Source: JACPDH01 sp041671505 (GTDB taxonomy: Bacteria > Acidobacteriota > Thermoanaerobaculia > Gp7-AA8). Taken from it: DNA of 64,000 nucleotides. Positions within the stretch are counted from its first letter, which is position 1, and every line of letters starts with the position of its first letter. The notes under the pieces were generated by a model. The model was not told the DNA's origin, searched no databases, and was given only the letters and a program-made list of their open reading frames with translations. A program made the position numbers and the translations under genes. Shown one piece after another: positions 8,263 to 17,315 of this stretch. The stretch spans positions 1 to 64,000 of the forward strand of contig JBAZBK010000024.1 in NCBI GenBank assembly GCA_041671505.1. The letters are read 5' to 3'.

Positions 8263-8740
8263 GGCCGCGTTCCGGCCATGCGCAAGTCCCGCACCGAGGC
8301 TACCTCGGTGGTGCGCAACGGCGCAAGTCGTCGATCCCGTCCCGCCCCCGCGCTTACGCGCGGGGTTATCCAGACGGTCGCCGCTGCCGCGGCTCTGGAA
8401 TTGGGTGCGATTGCGATCCCAGCGCTTACGCGCTGGGCTATTTAGACGAACGCCGCTGCCGCGGCGTCGAGACTATGCGACGGATCGGCTTCCGCATCGA
8501 ACGCGAACGGACTCTTGCCGCGCTTTCCGGCCGCGGAAGCGGCCGCGTCTGACTAGCCCCGCCCGTAAGGGCGGGGTCACGCGCAATAAGGACCTTCAGC
8601 GCCCCGGCAGGGGCGCCGTCTGACTAGCCCCGCCCGTAAGGGCGGGGGATCGGATCGAGAGAGAACCTTCGAGCCGCGGGAGCGGCGACGTCTGATTTGC
8701 CCCGCGCGTAAGCGCGGGAACGGGGAGCGGGGACCGCCCC
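8263..8740. repeat. REP array upstream of RAYT 2 (two forward, three reverse units)
   Basis: Forward REP units lie at about 8349-8398 and 8418-8470; the second is almost identical to the unit at 7528-7586 on the other side of the transposase. Reverse units lie at about 8527-8578, 8601-8648 and 8673-8718, the last ending about 20 bases before the stop codon of the next gene. The reverse units share a GCCCCGCCCGTAAGGGCGGG stem. I see no gene in this stretch. Confidence 0.85.
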
Positions 8741-9280
8741 CTACTTCACGATCTTCTTGATCTTCGCGATCAGCCGCGGCGAGACCAACCGGTCCGCCGA
8801 CTCGAGCACGCGGCGGATCACGACGAGGACGTCGCCCTGGCCGCTCCAGTGCTCGCGCACGATTTCGTGATCGGTGTCGTTGAGGATCTTGTTGAGGATG
8901 AACACACCCAGGATCAGGTCGTCGATGTAGCCCATCGGCCCGACGATCGCTTCCGGGATGATGTCGATCGGCAGGATGTAGTACGCGAGCCCCACCCCCA
9001 CCAGCGCTTTGTTCGCCGCCGACACGCGCGCGTCGCGCACCAGGCGGAACATCAGCATGAAGACGTCGGGAACGAAGAGCAGGAACTCCGCGGCCGGGCC
9101 TAACCGCTCGCCCCGCTCCTCGACGAAATCCTTGATCTTCCCGCGCACCCGGTCGTAGAAGCGCGTCGCGCGCTTCTTCGTCACGCGCCTTACGAGCGCG
9201 CCTTCCCGCAGCGCGTCGATCAGCGCCTCGGCGATTCCCGAGTCGCTGTCGAATGGATTCAGCCCGTGCTTTTTCGTCAT
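8741..9280 (-). CDS. YkvA-like DUF1232 membrane-associated protein
   Basis: The 179-residue protein contains the DUF1232 core (about residues 95-145), with the pattern YYILPIDIIPE followed by GYIDDLILG. That pattern defines YkvA-family proteins of unknown function and probably forms two short membrane-embedded helices. The N-terminal 60 residues are basic and helical. The ATG at 9278-9280 is preferred over upstream in-frame starts because those would extend into the neighbouring gene. The upstream gene ends only 5 bases away, so the pair is probably an operon transcribed toward the REP array. Confidence 0.75.
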   Translation of the reverse strand: MTKKHGLNPFDSDSGIAEALIDALREGALVRRVTKKRATRFYDRVRGKIKDFVEERGERLGPAAEFLLFVPDVFMLMFRLVRDARVSAANKALVGVGLAYYILPIDIIPEAIVGPMGYIDDLILGVFILNKILNDTDHEIVREHWSGQGDVLVVIRRVLESADRLVSPRLIAKIKKIVK

Positions 9281-9285
9281 GGCCG

Positions 9286-9762
9286 CTACTCCTTCGCGCG
9301 GCGCGGCGGGATGTCGGCACCGCCGGCGCCGAGCTTGAAGACGATGCCTTCCTTTGCGATCGCGACAGATTCGATCGCAACGTCGAGAAATTCGGGAATC
9401 CGCCTGCCGAGGTCGACCATCAGCTCGTTCGCCTCCGGGTCGTAACGCACCGAGCCGTCCTTCACGGACCCTTCGACGAACTTCTGCAGGAACGCCGGGA
9501 CCGGCAAACCGAACGCCGAGGCCTCGTCGATCCGGATGCGGAGCCAGGCGCCGTCGGGCCGGATCGAGCGGATCTTCGCCTCGAACGGGATCGTCAGCCC
9601 CTTCTTCGCCTTCCCCTCGATCGCCAGCTCGCCGTCGCGAAACTCGAGAAAGAGGCTCGTGATCGGCGCCTTCTTCGCCTCGATTCCCTCGCCGATCATC
9701 GCGGCGATCCGCTCGCCCCGCAGCGTGAACTCGAGGCCCTTCCATTCGACCAGTCTTGGCAT
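9286..9762 (-). CDS. Conserved-looking protein of unknown function
   Basis: This 158-residue protein has no motif I can name. It is rich in alternating beta-type segments (for example LFLEFRDGELAIEG and KIRSIRPDGAWLRIRI) with a short basic C-terminus, and has no signal peptide or membrane helix. The alternation of polar and hydrophobic residues would suit a lipid- or membrane-associated beta fold such as DUF2993-type proteins, but I cannot support an assignment. The ATG at 9760-9762 is chosen because AAGGAG lies just upstream. It is the first gene of a pair with the YkvA-like gene and is divergent from the DUF5666 gene. Confidence 0.6.
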   Translation of the reverse strand: MPRLVEWKGLEFTLRGERIAAMIGEGIEAKKAPITSLFLEFRDGELAIEGKAKKGLTIPFEAKIRSIRPDGAWLRIRIDEASAFGLPVPAFLQKFVEGSVKDGSVRYDPEANELMVDLGRRIPEFLDVAIESVAIAKEGIVFKLGAGGADIPPRRAKE

Positions 9763-9899
9763 ACGACTCCTTCCGAGGGCATTCTGCATCGCGGCGCGAC
9801 GCGGCGCAAATCGGCTGCGAATGCCTGTTTCCGTTGCTTTGTCACAGCCATCGCGGCGACCGCGGGAGTATCCTGACCCTGAAGTCGGAGGTCGCCACC

Positions 9900-11774
9900 A
9901 TGATCCGCAGAGTCACCACCGCGCTCGCGCTCGTTCTCGCAGTCACCACCCTCGGCGCCGGAGCATCGGAGCCGGGCCGTCGCCGGCCGGTCACCAACCC
10001 GCAGACTACCGTCGAAGGGGTCATTGCGGCGATGTCTGCCGAGGGCTTCCGGGTCCAGACCGGCACAGGCATGGTCAACGTGACACTGACGTCGGGGACG
10101 CAGCTCATGCAGGTCGGCGCCACTGCAATGACTCCCGCACTCGGCGACTACACGATCGTCGAAGGGCTCGCCGCAAGAGACGGCAGCGTCTCGGCGAAGA
10201 GCGTCGCTCTCTTCAATGTCCCGTCATCGGTCGCGACGGGCGAAACGGTGAGAATCGACGGACGGGTCGCAACCGTCACTCCCGAGCTCTCGGAGCTCAA
10301 GCTCGAAACGCCAGGCGGTGTGCTCCTCAGCGTGGCGACCAACGAAACGACGCTGATCCGGCGCGACGGCACGGCCATCGCGCTCAAGGACATCGAAGTC
10401 GGCAGCATCGCGCGCGTCGTCGGCAAAACGACGGGCGAGCGGACGCTCCTCGCGCTCCAGATCGACATTCGAACCAAAGAACTGCCGCGCCGCGACATGA
10501 TCGTCGGCCAGGTCGCCGAGATCCGGGCGGCCGACCGCACGCTGCTGATCAACCCCCACAGGGACGGACCGGGAACGGCGGTCCTCGAGACCGTCCGCGC
10601 CGACGAACGAACGGAAATCTACCGGCGCGGCGAGCGGATCCGCTTCGACGACATTGCGTTAGGCGACTTCGTCATGGCGCAAGGCACTTTCGACGCGAGT
10701 AGGGTGTTGCTTGCCACGAGGATCGACATCGCCGACCTCCCCGCTCCGGCTCCGAAGATCGCAGGGCGCGTGCTCGAAGTCTCCGCGGCCACGAGGCAGC
10801 TGACCGTCGCCGTCGAGCGCGGGTGGATGCACGATGCTCCGACAGGACCGGTGACCGTCGTGGTGACCGATACCACGAAGATCTACCGCGATCGCGAGCA
10901 GGTGCGGTTCGACGCGATCAAGGCGGGCGACTTCATCGTCGTCGCAGGAACCTGGCGCGACGACAAGGCGCTCGTCGCCGATACGATCCACCTCGCGTCG
11001 CGTCCCGACTTCCCGCCGATGCCGGCGATCCTCGGTGAGATCGTCACCATCGAGCCGGCGACGAAGACGCTATTCGTCCGCGTGCGCGCCATGCGCCCGC
11101 TCGAGAGCTCGACGGGCGGCACGGTGAAAGTGCTCGTCGGCGACGACACGAAGATCTTCCGCAACGGCCAGCCGATCGGATTCGGCGATCTGAAGACAGG
11201 CAACGCCGTCATCGTCGTCGGCGAGCTCCGCGACGACAAGGCGATCCTCGCGAAGAGGATCGACGCGATCGTGGCGCCGGAGCGGCCTCAGCAGATATTC
11301 GGATTCGTCTCGCGCGTCGGCCCGGGATCGATCGAGATCATCGTCCCGCAGGCCATACCCACGTTCGCGCCGGTCTATGCCACGCTCCTCGTCGACGAAG
11401 CGACGGAGATCGTCCGCAAGGGCGTGCGCATTCGCCTCGCAGAGGTGAAAGTCAACGAGATGCTCTTCGCATCGGGCGAGTGGAAGAGCGACAACACGAT
11501 GCTCGCGCGCAAGATCGAGCTCAGAGATGGCGCGCCGCCGCCCATGACCTTCGGCGTGCGCGGCGCCATCACGGCGATCGACACTCTGACGCTCCGCCTC
11601 TCGGCCTCAGACGGTCCCTGGAGCGTTACGGCGACGAAAATGACCTTCGTCTTCCGTCCCGGCGGCGCTCCCTCGGGTTTTGCCAGCCTCAAGGTCGGCG
11701 AGGTCGTCGACGTGAGCGGAATGCCGCACGGCGACCACAGCCTGATCGCAATGAAGATCGAAGTTCTTCCGTAG
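9900..11774 (+). CDS. Secreted protein with about seven DUF5666 repeats
   Basis: The 624-residue protein has an N-terminal signal peptide (hydrophobic residues about 5-20, AGA cleavage region). It then carries about seven repeats of roughly 80 residues. Each follows the scheme: a G-x-V/I opening strand, a T-x-I-x-R-x-G-x-x-I segment, then GD/GxVVxGxxxDD...LxAxxI. This is the DUF5666 pattern of small beta-barrel domains found in periplasmic or surface proteins of unknown function. The start has a GGAGG site. It stands alone between a divergent pair and carB, and no enzyme motif is visible. A multi-domain binding or structural role is inference. Confidence 0.72.
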   Translation: MIRRVTTALALVLAVTTLGAGASEPGRRRPVTNPQTTVEGVIAAMSAEGFRVQTGTGMVNVTLTSGTQLMQVGATAMTPALGDYTIVEGLAARDGSVSAKSVALFNVPSSVATGETVRIDGRVATVTPELSELKLETPGGVLLSVATNETTLIRRDGTAIALKDIEVGSIARVVGKTTGERTLLALQIDIRTKELPRRDMIVGQVAEIRAADRTLLINPHRDGPGTAVLETVRADERTEIYRRGERIRFDDIALGDFVMAQGTFDASRVLLATRIDIADLPAPAPKIAGRVLEVSAATRQLTVAVERGWMHDAPTGPVTVVVTDTTKIYRDREQVRFDAIKAGDFIVVAGTWRDDKALVADTIHLASRPDFPPMPAILGEIVTIEPATKTLFVRVRAMRPLESSTGGTVKVLVGDDTKIFRNGQPIGFGDLKTGNAVIVVGELRDDKAILAKRIDAIVAPERPQQIFGFVSRVGPGSIEIIVPQAIPTFAPVYATLLVDEATEIVRKGVRIRLAEVKVNEMLFASGEWKSDNTMLARKIELRDGAPPPMTFGVRGAITAIDTLTLRLSASDGPWSVTATKMTFVFRPGGAPSGFASLKVGEVVDVSGMPHGDHSLIAMKIEVLP

Positions 11775-11872
11775 GGGCGGCGCGCCCGCGTCGCGCGTTC
11801 GGTTTTCACCCGCTTTTGGGGGCGAAACACCGCCTCCTCGCCCGCGCCGTCCCCCTCGTTTTCCAGTCCGTG

Positions 11873-11878
11873 TATAGT
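11873..11878 (+). promoter_or_regulatory. -10-like TATAGT close to carB start
   Basis: TATAGT ends 11 bases before the carB ATG and there is no Shine-Dalgarno-like sequence between them. If used, the transcript would begin within a few bases of the start codon, giving leaderless or near-leaderless translation. A convincing -35 element is not visible. Similar spacing is seen before the genes at 30849 (minus), 40139 and 50696. Confidence 0.4.
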
Positions 11879-11889
11879 ACGCGCCGACC

Positions 11890-14800
11890 ATGCCGAAACG
11901 CACCGACATCCGCTCGATTCTCGTCATCGGATCCGGCCCGATCATCATCGGCCAGGCCTGCGAATTCGACTACTCCGGCACCCAGGCGTGCAAGGCGCTC
12001 CGCGACGAGGGATACCGCATCATCCTCGTCAACTCGAACCCGGCGACGATCATGACCGACCCGGAGTTCGCCGACGCGACCTACGTCGAGCCGCTCACCC
12101 CCGAGACCGTCGAGCGGATCATCGAGAAGGAAAAGCCCGACGCGATCCTGCCGACCGTCGGCGGGCAGACCGCGCTCAACCTCGCGATGTCGCTCTACGA
12201 GTCGGGCGCGCTCGAGCGCCACGGCGTCGAGATGATCGGCGCGAACTATCAGGCGATCAAGACCGCCGAGGATCGCGACCTCTTCAAGCAGAAGATGATC
12301 GAGATCGGCATCGACGTGCCGCAGTCGGCGCACGTCGGCACGGTCGACGAGGGACTCGCGTTCGCCGACGAGATCGGCTACCCGCTCGTCATCCGCCCGT
12401 CGTTCACGTTAGGCGGCACCGGCGGCGGCATCGCCTACAACGTCGAGGAGTTCCGCGAGATCGTCGCGAACGGCCTCCAGCTCTCCCCCATCCACCGCGT
12501 CCTCGTCGAGGAGTCGGTCCTCGGGTGGAAGGAGTTCGAGCTCGAGGTGATGCGCGACAAGAAGGACAACGTCATCATCGTCTGCTCGATCGAGAACTTC
12601 GACCCGATGGGAGTCCACACCGGCGACTCGATCACCGTCGCGCCGCAGCAGACGCTCTCGGACCGTGAGTACCAGGAGATGCGCGAGGACGCGAAGCGGA
12701 TCATTCGTGCCATCGGCGTCGAGACCGGCGGCTCGAACGTCCAGTTCGCCGTCGACCCGCAGTCGGGGCGCCGCATCGTGATCGAGATGAACCCGCGCGT
12801 CTCGCGCTCGTCAGCGCTCGCGTCGAAAGCGACCGGCTTCCCGATCGCCAAGTTCGCCGCGAAGCTCGCCGCCGGCTACACCCTCGACGAGATCCCGAAC
12901 GACATCACGAAGAAGACTCCCGCATCGTTCGAGCCGGCGATCGATTACGTCGTCGTGAAGATCCCCCGCTTCGCCTTCGAGAAGTTCTCGAAGTCGAAGC
13001 CTAACCTCGGGTTTTCGATGAAGTCCGTCGGCGAGGCGATGGCGATCGGTCGCACCTTCAAGGAAGCGCTCCAGAAGGGCCTCCGCTCGCTCGAGATCGG
13101 CCGCGCCGGCCTCGAAGGGAAGGGGGTCACCGACCGCGAGACGCTGCGCGACAAGTTGCGCACCCCGATCCCGGGACGCATCTTCGCCGTCGGCGACGCG
13201 CTCCGCATCGGAATGACCGTCGAGGAGATCAACGAGATCTCGAAGATCGACCGCTGGTTCCTCTGGGAGATGGAGCAGATCATCGCCGGCGAGCGCGAGA
13301 TCGCGTCGTACGCCGCCGAGATCCGCGACCGCTCGCTCGAGAAGAAGGAGATGCGCGCCTGGAAGAGGCTCGGTTTCTCCGACAAGCAGATCGCCACTGT
13401 CTCCGGTGTGAAGGAAGACGACGTCCGCGCGCTGCGCCACCGGCTCGGCGTCCGCCCCGTCTACAAGCGCGTCGACACCTGCGCCGCCGAGTTCGAGGCG
13501 TCGACCCCGTACCTCTACTCGACCTACGAGGTCGAGTGCGAGTCGGAGCCGACCGCCCGGAAGAAGGTCGCGATCCTCGGGTCGGGGCCTAACAGAATCG
13601 GCCAGGGGATCGAGTTCGACATGTGCTGCGTGCATGCGTCGATGGGGCTTTCGGCGATCGGCTACGAGACGATCATGATCAACTGCAACCCCGAGACGGT
13701 CTCGACCGACTACGACACGTCGGACCGCCTCTACTTCGAGCCGCTCACCTTCGAGGACGTCATGGAGATCCTCGAGCTCGAGAAGCCCGACGGGGTGATC
13801 GTGCAGTTCGGCGGCCAGACGCCGCTCAAGCTCGCCGGGCGCCTCGCCGCCGCCGGCGCGCCGCTCTGGGGAACGTCGGTCGACTCGATCGACCTCGCGG
13901 AAGACCGCGACCGCTTCGGCAAGCTGCTCGACGACAACGGCATCCTCGCCCCGCCTCACGGCTCGGCGACCTCGGAGGACCAGGCGCTCGCCGTCGCCGC
14001 CTCGGTCGGCTACCCGATCGTCGTCCGCCCCTCCTACGTCCTCGGCGGGCGCGCCATGGCAATCTGCTACGACGCCGACGCCCTCCGCCAGTACATGCGC
14101 CAGGCCTTCGAGGCCGCGCCCGAGCATCCGATCCTCATCGACCGCTTCCTCGAGGACGCCTTCGAGCTCGACGTCGACGCGATCTGCGACGGAGACAACG
14201 TCGTCATCACCGGCGTCATCCAGCACATCGAAGAGGCGGGCATCCACTCCGGCGACTCCACGACCGTCATCCCCCCCTACGCCATCGCCGCGAGCGACCA
14301 GGATCGCATCCGCCGCCTGACGCATCGGCTCGCAAAGCTGCTCAAAGTCCACGGCCTGATGAACGTGCAGTACGCGATCGCGCAGGGCGAGCTCTACGTG
14401 ATCGAGGTCAACCCGCGCGCCTCGCGTACCGTGCCCTACGTCTCCAAGGCGACCGGGATCGCGTTCGCGAAAATCGCCGCGCGCGTCATGTCGGGACGGA
14501 CGCTCGAGCAGGAAGGGCTGACCGCGGAGCCGAAGCTGACGAGCTACTTCGTGAAAGCCCCGGTCTTCCCCTTCTCCCGCTTCCCCGACGAGGACCCGGT
14601 CCTCGGCCCCGAGATGAAATCGACCGGCGAGGTCATGGGCATCTCCGACTCGTTCGGCGAGGCGTACGCGAAGGCGCTCCTCGGCGCCGGAACGATTCTG
14701 CCGAGCAACGGCCGTGTCTTCATCTCGCTCAACGAGAACGACAAGAAGCTCATGGTGATCCCACTCGTGAAGGAGCTTCGCTCCCTCGGCTTCGAGATCG

Positions 14801-15117
14801 TCGCGACGCGCGGCACGCGCCAGTACCTCGTCGAGCACGGTGTCGAGGCGGAGCTCGTGCTCAAGGTCCACGAGGGTCGCCCTAACATCGTCGACATGAT
14901 GATCAACGACGAGATCGATCTCGTCATCAACACCCCGCTCGGCCGCTCTGCCTTCTACGACGACACCTACATCCGCCGAACGTCGCTGCAGCGGAGGATT
15001 CCATGCATCACCACGCTGTCGGCCGTCGCCGCCTGCGTCGAGGGGCTGCGCGCGCTGCAGGAAGGGCGCGGCGGCGTAAGGAGCCTGCAGGAGCTGCATG
15101 CTGGTAGAGGTTGTTAG
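11890..15117 (+). CDS. carB: Carbamoyl-phosphate synthase large subunit
   Basis: The 1075-residue product makes carbamoyl phosphate from bicarbonate, ammonia (from the glutaminase CarA) and two ATP, feeding pyrimidine and arginine synthesis. Two homologous ATP-grasp halves are visible. Each begins with an SGP-x-x-IGQ-type loop (GSGPIIIGQACEFDYSG, and GSGPNRIGQGIEFD near residue 560), and each contains an NPR loop. The C-terminal MGS-like allosteric domain occupies about residues 940-1060. The length is normal. carA is not adjacent, which is common. The stop codon TAG is formed by the first unit of a TTAGTTG heptamer array. The lack of a ribosome site and the TATAGT box suggest leaderless translation. 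Confidence 0.97.
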   Translation: MPKRTDIRSILVIGSGPIIIGQACEFDYSGTQACKALRDEGYRIILVNSNPATIMTDPEFADATYVEPLTPETVERIIEKEKPDAILPTVGGQTALNLAMSLYESGALERHGVEMIGANYQAIKTAEDRDLFKQKMIEIGIDVPQSAHVGTVDEGLAFADEIGYPLVIRPSFTLGGTGGGIAYNVEEFREIVANGLQLSPIHRVLVEESVLGWKEFELEVMRDKKDNVIIVCSIENFDPMGVHTGDSITVAPQQTLSDREYQEMREDAKRIIRAIGVETGGSNVQFAVDPQSGRRIVIEMNPRVSRSSALASKATGFPIAKFAAKLAAGYTLDEIPNDITKKTPASFEPAIDYVVVKIPRFAFEKFSKSKPNLGFSMKSVGEAMAIGRTFKEALQKGLRSLEIGRAGLEGKGVTDRETLRDKLRTPIPGRIFAVGDALRIGMTVEEINEISKIDRWFLWEMEQIIAGEREIASYAAEIRDRSLEKKEMRAWKRLGFSDKQIATVSGVKEDDVRALRHRLGVRPVYKRVDTCAAEFEASTPYLYSTYEVECESEPTARKKVAILGSGPNRIGQGIEFDMCCVHASMGLSAIGYETIMINCNPETVSTDYDTSDRLYFEPLTFEDVMEILELEKPDGVIVQFGGQTPLKLAGRLAAAGAPLWGTSVDSIDLAEDRDRFGKLLDDNGILAPPHGSATSEDQALAVAASVGYPIVVRPSYVLGGRAMAICYDADALRQYMRQAFEAAPEHPILIDRFLEDAFELDVDAICDGDNVVITGVIQHIEEAGIHSGDSTTVIPPYAIAASDQDRIRRLTHRLAKLLKVHGLMNVQYAIAQGELYVIEVNPRASRTVPYVSKATGIAFAKIAARVMSGRTLEQEGLTAEPKLTSYFVKAPVFPFSRFPDEDPVLGPEMKSTGEVMGISDSFGEAYAKALLGAGTILPSNGRVFISLNENDKKLMVIPLVKELRSLGFEIVATRGTRQYLVEHGVEAELVLKVHEGRPNIVDMMINDEIDLVINTPLGRSAFYDDTYIRRTSLQRRIPCITTLSAVAACVEGLRALQEGRGGVRSLQELHAGRGC

Positions 15118-15456
15118 TTGTTAGTTGTTAGGCTTCCTCACGCGTCGCGTAGCGACGCCGGACCTTAGCCCCCGGTCGAAGACCGGGGGACACGCGGATC
15201 GCGATTTCCTCATGCGTCGCGTAGCGACGCCAGACCTTAGCCCCCGATCGAAGCCCGCGGGATGTGGGAATCAAGCGATGAATTGAGAACCCAGAAACGA
15301 AGATGTGCTCCCCTTTCTGGGTTCAAAATTCAACGTTCTACGTTCTAACTTCAGCCTTTCGTTCCGTCGTCCACACATTCCCTCCTCCCTCACTCCCGTT
15401 GTATCCTCTCCGCATCACCACAATCTCACCCCTCGTCTCGAGGAAAGGAGTCTCGC
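15111..15456. repeat. Spacer with heptamer array, two REP-like composites and part of a long hairpin
   Basis: A TTAGTTG heptamer array (about 15111-15131) overlaps the end of carB. Two direct composite units follow (about 15135-15190 and 15208-15262), each with a GCGTCGCGTAGCGACGC palindrome and an AGCCCCCGGTCGAAGACC-type stem, related to the REPs beside RAYT 1. Next comes a degenerate version of the perfect hairpin found at 39940-40037 (about 15285-15355). A TATCCT box (15402-15407) may serve the following gene. No coding sequence is seen. Confidence 0.65.
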
Positions 15457-17112
15457 ATGCGGAGGACCCATCTCTCTCTGCTCCTCGGATTTTCGCTCCT
15501 CATTGGGAGCATTCCCTCGCACGCTCAGGCGCCCGCCGCTGCGAAGGCGCCTCCTCTCTTCGAAGGGCTCGGCGGCCTCACCCGCAAGGTGACGACCTCG
15601 TCTCCGGAGGCGCAGCGCTACTTCGATCAGGGGCTCGCCTTCGTCTATGCCTTCAACCACGACGAGGCGCTACGCGCCTTCAGGCACGCGGCGGAGCTCG
15701 ACCCGGGCTGCGCCATGGCCTGGTGGGGCGTCGCCTACGCCAACGGCCCGCACATCAACAACCCTGCCGTGCCGCCCGATCACGCCGCCGCCGCGTGGAA
15801 GGCAACGGGCCAGGCGATGTCGAGCGCTGCCGCGGGCACGCCCGTCGAACGCGCCCTCATCGACGCGCTCGTGCGCCGCTACGCGGACCCGCAACCGGAC
15901 GATCGCAAGCCGCTCGAGCAGGCGTACGCCGACGCGATGCGTAAGGTCTGGCAGGCGAACCCGAAGGACGCCGACGTCGGCGCACTTTTCGCCGAGTCGC
16001 TCGCCGACCTTCGCCCCTGGGACCTCTGGATGCCCGACGGGAAGCCGCAGCCGGGAACCGAGGAGCTCATCGCGACGCTCGACGCGGTGCTCGCGCTCGA
16101 CCCGAAGCACCCGCTCGCGAACCATCTGATGATCCACGCGGTCGAGGCCTCGCCTCATCCCGAAAAGGCGGACGCCGCAGCGGACGCGCTACGCGACCTG
16201 CAGCCTGGGTTAGGGCACATGGTCCACATGCCGTCGCACATCGACGTGCGTCGCGGGCGCTGGAGCCAGTCGATCGTCGCCAACGCGAAGGCGATCGAAG
16301 CCGACCGGCGCTATACCGCGATCTCCACCGAGCAGGGCTTCTACCGCCTCTACATGTCGCACAACCACCACATGCTCACCTACGGCGCGATGATGACGGG
16401 GCAGAGCGCGATGGCGATGACGTCGATCCGCACGATGATCGCCGACATCCCGCTCGAGTTCTTCAAGGAAAACAGCTGGGCTGACGGCTTCATGGCGATG
16501 CCGCTCGAGACGATGATGCGCTTCGGAAAGTGGAACGAGCTCCTCGCCGAGCCACCGTTCCCCGACTTCGTCCCGATCTCGCGCACGCTGCAGCACTACG
16601 CGCGCGTAGTCGCCTGGGCCGCAAAGGACGACCTCGCCTCGGCACGCAAGGAACAGGCGCTCTTCCGCGAGGCGCGCGCGAAGGTTCCCGCCGACGCGGT
16701 CTTCGGAAACAACACGGGCGCCGACATCCTCGGCGTGGCCGAGAGCGTGATGGAGGGCGAGATCCTCGTTCGAAGCGGAAAGATCGACGAAGGGATCGCG
16801 GCGCTGCGCGAAGGAGTGAAGCGCGAAGACGCGTTGCGCTACAACGAGCCCCCCGACTGGATCCAGCCCGTCCGGCACCCGTTAGGCGCCGCGCTGCTCC
16901 AGGCAGGCCGCTTCGCGGAAGCAGAGACAGTGTTCCGCGAAGATCTCGCGAAGCTCCCCGAGAACGGCTGGGGGCTCTACGGCCTCGGACGCGCACTGCG
17001 GCTCCAGAAGAAGAACAAGGAAGCCGGGGAGGTCGAAGCGCGCTTCAAGGCGATCTGGAAGGATGCCGACGTGAAGCTCAAGTCCGCTTGTCTCTGTCTG
17101 CCGGGAGTCTGA
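15457..17112 (+). CDS. Secreted tetratricopeptide repeat protein
   Basis: The 551-residue protein has a signal peptide (hydrophobic stretch about 7-20, cleavage near SHAQ) and a helical-repeat body. TPR-like units are clear at about residues 50-90 (ending ALRAFRHAAELDPGCAMAWWG) and at about 490-540. The middle contains conserved-looking His-rich positions (HMVHMPSHIDVR and MSHNHHML), which hint at a metal or ligand site. Proteins of this layout are common in soil Acidobacteriota-like genomes and lack an assigned role. An AAAGGAG site precedes the ATG. It is monocistronic, followed by tandem repeats. Confidence 0.7.
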   Translation: MRRTHLSLLLGFSLLIGSIPSHAQAPAAAKAPPLFEGLGGLTRKVTTSSPEAQRYFDQGLAFVYAFNHDEALRAFRHAAELDPGCAMAWWGVAYANGPHINNPAVPPDHAAAAWKATGQAMSSAAAGTPVERALIDALVRRYADPQPDDRKPLEQAYADAMRKVWQANPKDADVGALFAESLADLRPWDLWMPDGKPQPGTEELIATLDAVLALDPKHPLANHLMIHAVEASPHPEKADAAADALRDLQPGLGHMVHMPSHIDVRRGRWSQSIVANAKAIEADRRYTAISTEQGFYRLYMSHNHHMLTYGAMMTGQSAMAMTSIRTMIADIPLEFFKENSWADGFMAMPLETMMRFGKWNELLAEPPFPDFVPISRTLQHYARVVAWAAKDDLASARKEQALFREARAKVPADAVFGNNTGADILGVAESVMEGEILVRSGKIDEGIAALREGVKREDALRYNEPPDWIQPVRHPLGAALLQAGRFAEAETVFREDLAKLPENGWGLYGLGRALRLQKKNKEAGEVEARFKAIWKDADVKLKSACLCLPGV

Positions 17113-17315
17113 TCGCGCTGGTTGTCATCCCGACGACTGAGCGGAGCGAAGGAGGAGGGATCTCGCAGGCTGGTACTCAAACGCGACGTGCGCCTGCTCG
17201 CGCGCTTGTCATCCCGACGACTGAGCGGAGCGAAGGAGGAGGGATCTCGCAGGCTGGTACTCAAGCGCAACGTGCGCCGGATTCCCAACCTAAAGACTTG
17301 CTCCGGCGGGAAGCA
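17113..17315. repeat. Two tandem direct copies of a TCATCCCGACG-family repeat
   Basis: Copies at about 17122-17194 and 17206-17278 are nearly identical over about 73 bases and repeat with a period of 84. Each contains TCATCCCGACGACTGAGCGG and ends in a CGCAGGCTGGTACTCAA-type segment. Here the arms are in direct orientation, whereas at 2939-3075 the same family forms an inverted pair. No gene is present. Confidence 0.8.

Noticed and set aside
7456..8740. CRISPR array
   Set aside because: The repeats are self-complementary, alternate in orientation, vary in sequence and have irregular spacing around a Y1 transposase; there are no cas genes. They are REP units.
12811..15099. Long antisense reading frame of 762 codons opposite carB
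   Set aside because: It is a GC-driven shadow of carB with composition dominated by Arg, Asp and Val and no recognisable domain. Similar shadows oppose nearly every long gene.
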